Shown piece by piece: positions 45,437 to 55,290 of a DNA stretch of 64,000 nt; the first letter of the stretch is position 1; every line of letters starts with the position of its first letter. Position numbers and translations under genes: made by a program. Source of the stretch: Reticulitermes speratus. Taxonomy: Eukaryota; Arthropoda; Insecta; Blattodea; Rhinotermitidae. The notes beneath the pieces were generated by a model. The model ran no database searches and had not been told where the DNA came from. It saw only the letters and a list, made by a program, of their open reading frames with translations. Location of the stretch: assembly GCA_021186555.1 (NCBI GenBank), contig JAJKFL010000006.1, positions 46,386,138 through 46,450,137 on the forward strand, in the 5' to 3' direction.

Positions 45437-47453
45437 GTGTACAGTCTTATTCCGACAAATATACACTTTATTATCTCCTATTTAATACATGTTTATGTCA
45501 ATAATAGTCAACATGTTTCGAACTGTATCAGTTCATCTTCAGAACTCTTTATCATTACACCAGCTATATGGTACTCATTAAAATAGATAATATAGATAAA
45601 ATGTCTTCAACTATGTTCGGTATATGGTCACTGAAAATAATATTAAAACATTACTTAAGTTACAAAACTTAAGTAACAATCAGCATTATAAAATGATTAA
45701 ATTCGGCAGTACGACTGTTGCAGTGTCACCCTGTACATAACTGCATCTGCTTCTTAGTTTCTTTGTTGTAAGGGTTTTTCTTGATCTGTACAATATCTAG
45801 TTTCTTGTTGAGGTTACTGTACAATATCTAGTTTCTTGTTGAGGTTACTCTACAAATATCTAGTTTCTTGTTGAGGTTATTGTACAATATCTAGTTTCTT
45901 GTTGAGGTTATTGTAAAATATTTATTTTCTTGTTGAGGTTATTGAACAATATCTAGTTTCTTGTTGAGGTTACTGTACAATATATAGTTTCTTGTTGAGG
46001 TTACTGTACAATATCTAGTTTCCTGTTGAGGTTACTGTACAATATCTAGTTTCTTGTTGAGGTTATTGTAAAATATTTATTTTCTTGTTGAGGTTATTGA
46101 ACAATATCTAGTTTCTTGTTGAGGTTACTGTACAATATATAGTTTCTTGTTGAGGTTACTGTACAATATATAGTTTCTTGTTGAGGTTACTGTACAATAT
46201 CTAGTTTCCTGTTGAGGTTACTGTACAATATCTAGTTTCTTGTTGAGGTTACTGTACAATATATAGTTTCTTGTTGAGGTTACTGTACAATATATAGTTT
46301 CTTGTTGAGGTTACTGTACAATATCTAGTTTCCTGTTGAGGTTACTGTACAATATCTAGTTTCTTGTTGAGGTTATTGTAAAATAGTTATTTCTTGTTGA
46401 GGTTATTGAACAAATATCTAGTTTCTTGTTGAGTTATGTACAATATATAGTTTCTGTTGAGGTTACTGTACAATATCTAGTTTCTGTTGAGGTTACTGTA
46501 CAATATTATTTTCTTGTTAGGTTATTGTAAAATATTATTTTCTTGTTGAGGTTATGAACAATATTAGTTTCTTGTTGAGGTTACTGTACAATATATAGTT
46601 TCTTGTTGAGGTTACTGTACAATATATAGTTTCTTGTTGAGGTTATTGTACAATATTAGTTTCTTGTTGAGGTTATGTACAATATCTAGTTTCCTGTTGA
46701 GGTTACTGTACAATATCTAGTTTCTTGTTGAGGTTATTGTAAAATATTTATTTTCTTGTTGAGGTTATTGAACAATATCTAGTTTCTTGTTGAGGTTACT
46801 GTACAATATATATTTCTTGTTGAGGTTACTGTACACTATCTAGTTTCTTGTTGAGGTTATTGTACAATATCTAGTTTCTTGTTGAGGTGATTGTACAATA
46901 TCTAGTTTCTTGTTGAGGTTATTGTACAATATCTAGTTTCTTGTTGAGGTTATTGTACAATATCTAGTTTCTTGTTGATGTTACTGTACAATATCTAGTT
47001 TCTTGTTGAGATTATTGTACAATATCTAGTTTCTTGTTGAGGTTATCATAGTGTGTCTTGGTATATTTTTGCAGTTTTTTTATCAATATTTGCTTGTATA
47101 TATAGCCAACTCTCTTGCCAGTTTCTTGCACAATTTATATGAAGGCGATACAATTGTTCGTTTATGTTCTGTTTTTTTTTATATAAAGATATTTAAATTT
47201 TTTATTTATTCTATATTTAATGGCTGTTTTTAGTGTGTTCCGGCTTTGGCGGTTGTGTGCGTTCACTTTTGTTGCATATACGAACATAGTTCAAGACATT
47301 TTATCTATATTAATTAGTACCATACAGCTGGTGTAATGATAAAGAGTCCTGAAGATGAACTGATACAGTTCGAAACATGTTGACTATTTATTGACATAAT
47401 CATGTATTAAATAGGACATAATAAATTGTACGTTTGTCGCAATGAGACTGTAT
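45437..47453. mobile_element. Large fold-back element with ~170-bp arms
   Basis: Left arm 45437-45625 and right arm about 47262-47453 are inverted repeats: both carry CCTATTTAATACATG, CAACATGTTTCGAACTGTAT, TTATCATTACACCAGC and AGATAAAATGTCTT. Between them lies a 31-bp array and about 220 bp of AT-rich DNA. Each arm has, on its outward strand, CTGAAGATGA, a 5-bp hairpin AACTG-ATA-CAGTT and CGAAACATGTT, a hammerhead-like arrangement (see findings). The structure recalls inverted Penelope-like terminal repeats, or a snap-back DNA element. No ORF. Confidence 0.8.
45787..47046 (+). repeat. 31-bp minisatellite inside the fold-back, about 40 copies
   Basis: Unit: gttactgtacaatatctag, tttcttgttgag (31 bp). 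Variants atatatag, attgaac, ttgtaaaatatttatt. A block of five to six units recurs. Between 46380 and 46690 single-base losses are unusually dense. Confidence 0.96.
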
Positions 47454-48292
47454 ACAATAAAATGTACGGTGACAATAACATAAAGTTTGTCCTTACGTTT
47501 GTTCAGATGTTTTAATTTCGGAGAACACGTGGTGCAGTCGGTCCACAACACGTGTATCGTCACGTGTTTTGTCCAAGAGCATTAAGACAGTGTGCAGATG
47601 CTAAATGCTTGTGTGTTGTTCATCCTGTTGTGCACTTAAACAGGAACAATGAAAATTACAGTCCAGCACAATTTGTGTATGTAAACCTTCAGGTACATGT
47701 TTCGACTTTTCACGTAAGCCATCATCAGGTCGTACAGTAATTTAAAGATCCAGTATACAACGTGTATAAATTGAAGGCCAAGTACGAAATGTCACCTGGT
47801 TACACGTTTTATAGTCGTGCTATATTATCATGTTCTTCTTCTTCTTTCCTTTCGAGGGTTAGGCCTTTGGCGTGTTCCGACTTCACAATGCCCATCTCTT
47901 TCTTGGACGTCCCACATCTCTTCTTCCTTTGGGATTACATTCGAAGGCGATGTTCGGAGTTCGTGATCCGTCCGTTCGTGCCCTGTAGCTGTCAGTATTT
48001 GCAATTATGTGAGTGACGTTCGTCTCTTGTCCAATACCTTCATTGTGGAAGCAACGTACAGCTTTTGGCTGATTTTAAACAAACCATTTATGCAGCTGTT
48101 TATCTTTGTAGCTCAGTACAACGTGTCACTACCGTACAGTAACGTGGACACGGCCATCACCTTGTCAAATTTGACTTGTGTTTCTTTTCTGGTTTTTTTT
48201 TTCAAGGTCTTTTTTCAAACTGCCACATATGTGTCTAAACTTATTTAGTTTCATTGTGGTACCTTTATTAGGGTTGTGTGTGACGTCACAAC
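47454..48292. other. Non-genic stretch with a hammerhead-like core
   Basis: Minus strand 47728-47699 reads CTGATGA ... GAAAC with a 5-bp potential stem between. The plus frames at 47552, 47762 and 48009 have no recognisable content. No gene supported. Confidence 0.5.
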
Positions 48293-48616
48293 GTAGGTAA
48301 GTGAAATGTGACACTTGTACAGTCGGTTTGTTGTCTATTGCAATTTTTGTTCATAAGGGGAAACTTTCCTCTGAAAGTCATAGTCTTAGTCTTGTTAGTA
48401 GAGATATTAGAATTGTAATGTTTAGCAATTTGTATTAGTTTATATTATATATATATACAGGGTATACACAAAAGATATGGGTTGGTGTACTTCCAAGTAG
48501 GTAAGTGAAATGTGACACTTGTACAGTCGTTTGTTGTCTATTACAATTTTTTATATGGGACTTTCCTATACTAAAAGATAGTCTTAGTTTGTTAGTAGAG
48601 ATATAGAATTGTAATG
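48293..48616 (+). repeat. Direct duplication of about 120 bp
   Basis: 48293-48420 (gtaggtaagtgaaatgtgac onward) recurs as 48497-48616 with small deletions. Both lead to AT-rich sequence ending in a palindromic MITE start (tacag-ggtatacacaaaag at 48456; tacagagtatacacaaaag at 48643), so the duplicated unit of about 200 bp includes a MITE end. Confidence 0.85.
48456..48480 (+). mobile_element. Palindromic MITE, half copy
   Basis: TACAGGGTATACACAAAAGA matches one arm of the 80-bp MITE, then diverges. Confidence 0.6.
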
Positions 48617-48642
48617 ACGCACATTTTGCTTTTATATATAAG

Positions 48643-48723
48643 TACAGAGTATACACAAAAGAATGGTGCGGTTTCAATGGTGAATAAAGGGAAACCGCAC
48701 CATTCTTTTGTGTATACCCTGTA
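48643..48723. mobile_element. Palindromic MITE, copy 1
   Basis: Arms of 31 bp (48645-48675 and 48691-48721) with a 15-nt loop, flanked by TA on both sides. Ends CAG/CTG; arms contain CACAAAAGAATGGTGCGGTTT. Confidence 0.9.
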
Positions 48724-48771
48724 TATATATATATATATACCTTGTACTTCAGTAATTAATTAATTAATTAT

Positions 48772-49108
48772 TTAATTCCAACAAATGCACTACACTAGTT
48801 TAGTGTTTTCTGTCCCTACATATACAATTGTAATAACGTTTTACTATTTACACTACGACTGTCTTCAAATCAAAATCTTAATAATTTATTTTTAATAACA
48901 TCACAGAAGATAAACTAACAACTACGAACAAGAAGATAAGTGATATTAAGTGACAGTGACTTACAAAAATGTATGTTGTGAAAGTGATTTGGATGCATCG
49001 AAAACTGTGAACTCTCAACGACACCCCTGATGACGGCACAGGAAGTGCCGAAACATGTGTAGGGACAAGAAAACACTAAAACATTGTAGTGCGTTTGTTG
49101 GAATTAAA
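48772..49108. mobile_element. Fold-back element with hammerhead-like core
   Basis: Inverted arms 48772-48820 and 49058-49108 share AATTCCAACAAA, GCACTACA, TTTAGTGTTTTC and GTCCCTACA. Near the right arm (49027-49064) CTGATGA, a 5-bp stem GGCAC/GTGCC, GAAAC and GTA-GGG are in hammerhead order. No ORF. Confidence 0.75.
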
Positions 49109-49207
49109 TAATTTATTGTGTTAGTTTATTTACTGCTGTTTGGAGTTGATATTCAGATTTTTGAAGAACTACTTGGTCGTCGGCAAAAAAGAGCGTGCTT
49201 GTATAAA

Positions 49208-49289
49208 TACAGGCAGTACACAAAAGAATGGTGCGGTTTTAATAGTGTTCACTATTAAAACCGCACCATTCTTTTGTGTATGCCCTGTA
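49208..49289. mobile_element. Palindromic MITE, copy 2
   Basis: Near-perfect palindrome, element 49210-49287 with TA at both sides; the centre AATAGTG-TT-CACTATT is fully paired. Left end is CAGGCAG, right end CCCTG. Confidence 0.92.
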
Positions 49290-49604
49290 TTATTCATTTG
49301 TATTCCTGTAGTTGTCATAAGTTTCCACGTTCGAAGCGTGACGTCAGTATATATATATTAAAACCAGTAGGCGATAAACTACACCCTTGTCTCGCTGCTA
49401 CATTTTCGACACACCAAAACAGCATTATCTGTCTAGTCGTCACGTAACAAGCGACGGCTTGTACTGCAGCTGTACATAGTGTAAAGTAAAAATATTACCG
49501 AATTTTTATAAAGTTAAAAATATTTTTTTATGCAGTGTTACGAATTTTTCAGACCCGTGACGTAATATCCGGGTTGTATTACACGTACGTATGTGTTGTA
49601 ATTA

Positions 49605-49685
49605 TACAGGCATACACAGAAGAATGGTGCGGTTTTAATAGTGAACACTATTAAAACCGCACCATTCTTTTGTGTATGCCCTGTA
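49605..49685. mobile_element. Palindromic MITE, copy 3
   Basis: Element 49607-49683, TA at both sides, almost fully self-complementary (AATAGTG-AA-CACTATT centre). Confidence 0.92.
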
Positions 49686-49950
49686 TAATACATTTTTATT
49701 GTTACGGGGTTAAAGGGTTTTCATATACCATTAAAATATATGATATTATTTTAATTTATTTTATAATTACAACATAATTTTAAGTGATTAAGTTATAAAA
49801 ACTTTGTACCTGATTTTGTAACTTACTCTGGAGTGTATTGAACGTAGTGAAGACTTCTCTGTTATATTAAACGTAGTCGAAACACTTCTCACTAGTATAC
49901 TTTACATCACTGTAAGTAAATCACCGTTTCTTCTTGATTATATCGATGCA

Positions 49951-50170
49951 ATGTTACAAGAACTCCATAATAGGTATTGTGTATTATTAGTTGGGTGTGA
50001 AACTTGGTCCGTCACACTGAGGGAAGAACGAAGGCTGACTGTGGTCGAGATTACGGTGTTGTGGGAGGTATTTGCGTCTATGTGGCTTTGTGATTTGTAC
50101 CGCTCGCTATGCATTATTAGCATGATGGAATAAACGAGTATAAGATGGGCTGGGCATGCGGCACGGATAT
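49951..50170 (+). pseudogene. Fragment of the second non-LTR family (after the RT domain)
   Basis: Plus frame with VGCETWSVTLREERRL, TVVEITVLWEVFA and CDLYRSLCIISM, then a stop and RWAGHAARIL in the continuing frame. GCETW and RWAGH..R are conserved words of the region between RT and C-terminus. Internal deletion and a stop mark it as dead. Confidence 0.75.
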
Positions 50171-50399
50171 TATGTTTTGTTTTGGGGACAGACACATGAC
50201 CTATCACGACTTACAAGTCTTTCCTTATGTAACGGGGAGAAGTTGGCAGACTTAAGTTCACGTGTGTTGATTAATTAAGCGCTACTTTATGAAAATGTAT
50301 TTGGCGGTGGATGATAACCTCCACGTATTTTGTATCACGACATTTCAGTATGACGCCGTTAACGGCTTTACCCTGAGGTAAGGCGTGACTGATTATCGT

Positions 50400-50770
50400 T
50401 TGCTACGACATTTGTCAGTCTGATGAACTGACTGACCACACGGAGTCCTTCTTGATAAGCTACTAGTTCCTCAGCTAGTCACGAAATTCTCCGCATTTTA
50501 TGGAACCCAAATGTTCATTGCCCTATTCACAACAGCTCGCCACCTGAGCCAGAAAAATCCGGTCCGTAACGTTCTATCTTCTTTCTGTAACATTCATTTT
50601 GATATCATCACACGTCTGCGCCTAAGTCCACAAACTAATATCTTTCTTTCAGGTTTCACCACCAAGACGAAGTATCCCCCCCCCCAGTACTTGCTACATG
50701 CCCCGTCCACTTTATCCTCCTTGATTTCGTCACCCGAATACTATTTTGCGAATGTGAAGTTAAGATAGCG
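50400..50770 (-). pseudogene. C-terminal fragment and 3' UTR of the second non-LTR family
   Basis: On the minus strand the sequence has KPERKIL, GLRRRR, WRAVVNRAMNIWVP and a stop, then a 3' UTR with AATGCGGAGAATTTCGTGAC like that at 63355-63400. Frameshifted. The 85-codon plus frame at 50511 is its antisense. Confidence 0.65.
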
Positions 50771-51367
50771 CTGTGTCTTCCGCCAGGAAGCTAAGCACGA
50801 CTTCTGCTTCCTCAGACCGGAAGTCTAGTCACTGTATCCACTGAGACATTGTTGTAAACACGAACACACTTGGCTGTCTTTATAACTGCTGATACTTCTA
50901 CGTACATTTGTGTCTGTAACAAACAGCTGTCTGTCACAGACAGAACAGCTATCGTCTACTTCCTTACATCGCTCACTGCGCTTCACTCCATCAACAAGTA
51001 GTTCCTACGCAGCCTGTGACCTGTAAGGCTGCACACGTGCTTGTGGCGGATTTTAAGAGCTGCAGATATGTGTGTTGGCTGAGCTGTAACTTCTGCAACC
51101 CGCAGCACCAGTCTGTTAGTGTGCTCGGTACTAAAGTGTAAAGGAATTTCAGTTCACGTGAAACATCCAAAGTACAATCACTTTCAATTTGATCCTTCTT
51201 CATTTAAAGACAATTGTAGTTAGAAATTCTGTTACTGAAAGTATAAAATGAAAGTGTATCACGAAATTCCGACTGCAGGACTTGGCGAATTGGTTCAGTG
51301 TTGTTGTACACTTAGCTGTTCTTATTATAGTGCAGGGACTTACGGCCTCAAGTGCCTAACCTTATAA
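50771..51367. other. Unique non-genic stretch
   Basis: No gene or repeat recognised. Confidence 0.5.
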
Positions 51368-52785
51368 CTCAGTCCGTACCGCGCAGTAAACACACTCCGT
51401 CTCAGTTATACAAACCAGTCAGTTAATGTTGTACAGTGAAATAATCGCTGTTTGTTCTGAGATCCACACAAAACACATAAATACAGTCCGTACCGCGCAG
51501 TAAACACACTCCGTCTCAGTTATACAAACCAGTCAGTTAATGCTGTACAGTGAAATAATCGCTGTTTGTTCTGAGATCCACACAAAACACATAAATACAG
51601 TCCGTACCGCGCAGTAAACACACTCCGTCTCAGTTATACAAACCAGTCAGTTAATGCTGTACAGTGAAATAATGGCTGTTTGTTCTGAGATCCACACAAA
51701 ACACATAAATACAGTCCGTACCGCGCAGTAAACACACTACGTCTCAGTTATACAAACCAGTCAGTTAATGCTGTACAGTGAAAAATGGCTGTTTGTTCTG
51801 AGATCCACACAAAACACATAAATATAGTCCGTACCGCGCAGTAAACACACTCCGTCTCAGTTATACAAACCAGTCAGTTAATGTTGTACAGTGAAATAAT
51901 CGCTGTTTGTTCTGAGATCCACACAAAACAAATAAATACAGTCCGTACCGCGCAGTAAACACACTCCGTCTCAGTTATACAAACCAGTCAGTTAATGCTG
52001 TACAGTGAAATAATCGCTGTTTGTTCTGAGATCCACACAAAACACATAAATACAGTCCGTACCGCGCAGTAAACACACTCCGTCTCAGTTATACAAACCA
52101 GTCAGTTAATGCTGTACAGTGAAATAATCGCTGTTTGTTCTGAGATCCACACAAAACACATAAATACAGTCCGTACCGCGCAGTAAACACACTCCGTCTC
52201 AGTTATACAAACCAGTCAGTTAATGTTGTACAGTGAAATAATCGCTGTTTGTTCTAAGATCCACACAAAAACATAATACAGTCCGTACCGAGCAGTAAAC
52301 ACACTCCGTCTCAGTTATACAAACCAGTCAGTTAATGCTGTACAGTGAAATAATCGCTGTTTGTTCTGAGATCCACACAAAACACATAAATACAGTCCGT
52401 ACCGCGCAGTAACACACTCCGTCTCAGTTATACAAACCAGTCAGTTAATGCTGTACAGTGAAATAATCGCTGTTGTTCTGAGATCCACACAAAACACATA
52501 AATACAGTCCGTACCGCGCAGTAAACACACTCCGTCTCAGTATACAAACCAGTCAGTTAATGTTGTACAGTGAAATAATCGCTGTTTGTTCTGAGATCCA
52601 CACAAAACACATAAATACAGTCCGTACCGCGCAGTAAACACACTCCGTCTCAGTTATACAAACCAGTCAGTTAATGCTGTACAGTGAAATAATCGCTGTT
52701 TGTTCTGAGATCCACACAAAAAACATAAATACAGTCCGTACCGCGCAGTAAACACACTCCGTCTCAGTTATACAAACCAGTCAGT
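51368..52785 (-). repeat. 114-bp satellite array A7
   Basis: About 12.4 minus-orientation monomers. The left edge (cttataactcagtccg) resembles an R end near AAGGTTAG; the right edge breaks off inside a monomer (cagtcagttggtgtg) without an L module. Several one-base losses (52271, 52413, 52475, 52541). Confidence 0.94.
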
Positions 52786-53404
52786 TGGTGTGTAAGGGGA
52801 ACATTTTACCTTTCATGTAAATATTGAAGTAGTGTCTGTCCTTTTCTCTGTCCAAAATAACTGGTGTGTGTTTCAATATAAAACTGCGGTTTGTGAGTCA
52901 TAAACTCTACATTTTGTGTTAGTCACGTCACGTCGCCTTGTAGCGCGGGTTCTGATGCATCTGACTGCACTACAGCGCCGAGACTCCGCGGCAACTTCTC
53001 TGTCTCGACTGTGTTGCGGGTAGAGCAACACACAGCCTGCAGGGGCTGAAGTTGTTACTCCGGTGATACGTATAGCACGCTTTCAAATGGTCGACACTGT
53101 GACCGTGGATTTAAGTGCCATTCGTGACGTAGTTATGTGTCGCACTTCCTGTGTTTATGTAAGTAGGGGACTTGTGACCAGCCGATCCCCTACCACAGGG
53201 ATCCTATCAAATATCTGTGAAAATGCTGCATAACAATAAGCAGCACCACGGAACACGCACCAATTTTAGGCGCTGTGCAGTAAGTGTTCAGTGTGTTTCG
53301 ACTAATGCGGATCATCATCAGGGAGACGTTTACAGGTCAACAATTGTTATTGCCAGGATATGTTACGTTAAATTCTATATCATGTATTTTCAAAACAATG
53401 TTAT
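52786..53404. other. Non-genic stretch with hammerhead-like core
   Basis: 52920-53060 is GC-richer but has no frame. The minus strand at 53321-53295 has CTGATGA ... GAAAC with a weak stem. No gene. Confidence 0.45.
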
Positions 53405-53645
53405 TTATGAGATCTGCGATCTTCTGTGATAACACGTAGCGTCGAGTGGTAATCATGTACCGACGTTTTGGTACAACCCATCGGTCCCATCTTCAAGGGT
53501 CAATAAGTCAAGACTTATTGACCCTTGAAGATGAGACCGATGGTTTGTCCCGAAACGTCGGTACATGATTACCACTCGACGCCTCGTAATATCCCAGGAG
53601 AGCGTAGATCTCATTGACATCGCGGCGAAAGCCTGAAATCACGGA
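53405..53645. mobile_element. Fold-back element (Penelope-like terminal segment), copy 2
   Basis: Inverted arms meet at CAATAAGTC-AA-GACTTATTG (53501-53520). Right arm: ACCCTTGAAGATGAGACC, CCCGAAACGTCGGTACATG, ATTACCACTCGACG, TAATATCCCAGG and GCGGCGAAAGCCTGAAATCA. The left arm is the complement up to GAGATCTGCG. Same family as 9129-9380. Confidence 0.8.
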
Positions 53646-53649
53646 AGGT

Positions 53650-53722
53650 TCTATATACTTATATATACATATATATGTATATATAAGTATATATATACAT
53701 ATATATACATATATATACACAT
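53650..53722 (+). repeat. (TA/CA)n microsatellite
   Basis: Alternating tatatatacata words, itself partly palindromic. Confidence 0.9.
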
Positions 53723-53729
53723 AACTATT

Positions 53730-53935
53730 AAAGGTAAAGGTAAAGTTCACCCTAGAATAGGCCATGAAAGCCCAGAGGGGGAGTACAGGTATAGCTGTAC
53801 TCTTTCTTTAACCTCGGCGCTAGATGGGGTGGTTGGTCAACTCCACGACCCGGCCGCTTTACCCCCGGGAAATAGACCCTGTACCCATTGTATAGGAGGC
53901 TGGGTGGGCCCCAGGGCCTGTATATCTATAACTAG
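53730..53935 (-). mobile_element. SINE family C copy 2 (head missing)
   Basis: Plus-strand order: tail taaaggtaaaggtaaag, then AGTACAGGTATAGCTGTACT, TAACCTCGGCGCTAGATGG, CCCGGCCGCTTTACCCC and GGCTGGGTGGGCCCCAGGG; the tRNA-like head is absent. Followed at once by another copy. Confidence 0.75.
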
Positions 53936-53944
53936 TATAAAATA

Positions 53945-54235
53945 TAAATTAAAAAGAAAATTGCCCCTGTCCGCGCCAAGATGGCACAGAGGATGATTAT
54001 AGAGGTATACCTCCACTCATTCTTAAGCCCGGCATCAGATGGAGGTGAGTGATAAACTTCCCTGCCCGGCTGCTTCTTTCCCAGGGAGAAGTCTGATAGC
54101 CATTGATTGCGGGGCTGAGTGGGCCTCAGGACCGGTCCGGACGTTTCGGTGAAGTGGAAAATCACTTTTCCCTGTCGAGGTTTGAGCCCCGGATCTTCCA
54201 GCTCGTAGCCTAGGCGCTGTGCTGACTGCGCTATA
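53945..54235 (-). mobile_element. SINE family C copy 3
   Basis: Body words AGAGGTATACCTCCACTC, GCCCGGCATCAGATGG, CCCGGCTGCTTCTTTCCC and GGGGCTGAGTGGGCCTCAGG; decayed B box GGGGCTCAAACCTCG; head GAGCTGG, CCTAGGC, AGCACAGCGCC. The head runs directly into the 14-bp array. Confidence 0.75.
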
Positions 54236-54855
54236 CTGACTGCGCTGTGCTCTCTGCGCTGTGCTGACTACGCTATGCTGACTGCGCTACACTGACTGCG
54301 CTGTGCTCTCTGCGCTGTGCTGACTACGCTATGCTGACTGCGCTACACTGACTGCGCTGTGCTCTCTGCGCTGTGCTGACTACGCTATACTGACTGCGCT
54401 ACACTGACTGCGCTGTGCTGACTACGCTATGCTGACTGCGCTACACTGACTGCGCTGTGCTCTCTGCGCTGTGCTGACTACGCTATACTGACTGCGCTAC
54501 ACTGAATGCGCTGTGCTCTCTGCGCTGTGCTGACTGCGATATACTGACTGCGCTACACTGAATGCGCTGTGCTCTCTGCGCTGTGCTGACTGCGCTACAC
54601 TGACTGCGCTGTGCTCTCTGCGCTGTGCTGACTGCGCTATACTGACTGCGCTGTGCTGTCTGCGCAATACTGACTGCGCTGTGCTGTCTGCGCTGTGCTG
54701 ACTGCGCTATACTGACTGCGCTATACTGACTGCGCTGTGCTGTCTGCGCAATACTGACTGCGCTATACTGACTGCGCTGTGCTGTCTGCGCAATACTGAC
54801 TGCGATATACTGACTGCGCTACACTGACTGCGCTGTGCTGACTGCGCTGTCCCAG
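54215..54855 (+). repeat. 14-bp minisatellite (ctgactgcgctata type), about 45 copies, 56-bp higher order
   Basis: Units ctgactgcgctgtg, ctctctgcgctgtg, ctgactacgctatg and ctgactgcgctaca follow each other as a 56-bp block in 54235-54480; later the order loosens. The complement TAGCGCAGTCAGTA is the A-box region of the SINE C head, which the array joins without a break. Confidence 0.95.
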
Positions 54856-55035
54856 CTGCTGTATAACACATGTACGTACGTTCCCCATCCATACCTACTG
54901 TAGTTCTGCAATTCAAACAGTCGTGTGTCATTGCAACTTGTTGCTTTGCAATGACAGTGTGCAGCTACTAGTGCGTCATTAGTACACAGGCCAACATGCT
55001 TTACATTACACTACTTAGATCGTTGTACATGGTTT

Positions 55036-55290
55036 TACAATGGCTCGACAGCCCCTTAGGGGCCTAGGCAGCCTCACTGTTCGAGGCTTCACGATCACAC
55101 TCAGACACACCACAGTCGGTAGGACTCCTCTGGACGAGTGATCAGCCCGTCACACAGATCTCTACCTGACAACACACAACACTCACAACAGACAGACATC
55201 CATTCCCCCGGTGGGATTCGAACCCACAATCCCAGTAAGCGAGCGGCTGAAGAACCACGCTTTAGACCGCGCGGCCATGGGATCGGCATC
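55036..55290 (-). mobile_element. SINE family A copy at the edge of the 16-bp array
   Basis: Minus-strand copy: head GCCGATCCCATGGCCGCGCG, B box GGTTCGAATCCCACC, full body to GGGGCTGTCGAGCCATTG. Left flank ATCGTTGTACAT (55019-55030) is a piece of the 16-bp unit that otherwise starts only right of the SINE, so the insertion is inside the array margin. Confidence 0.92.

Noticed and set aside
50511-50768. 85-codon plus frame
   Set aside because: Antisense of the C-terminal non-LTR fragment on the minus strand.
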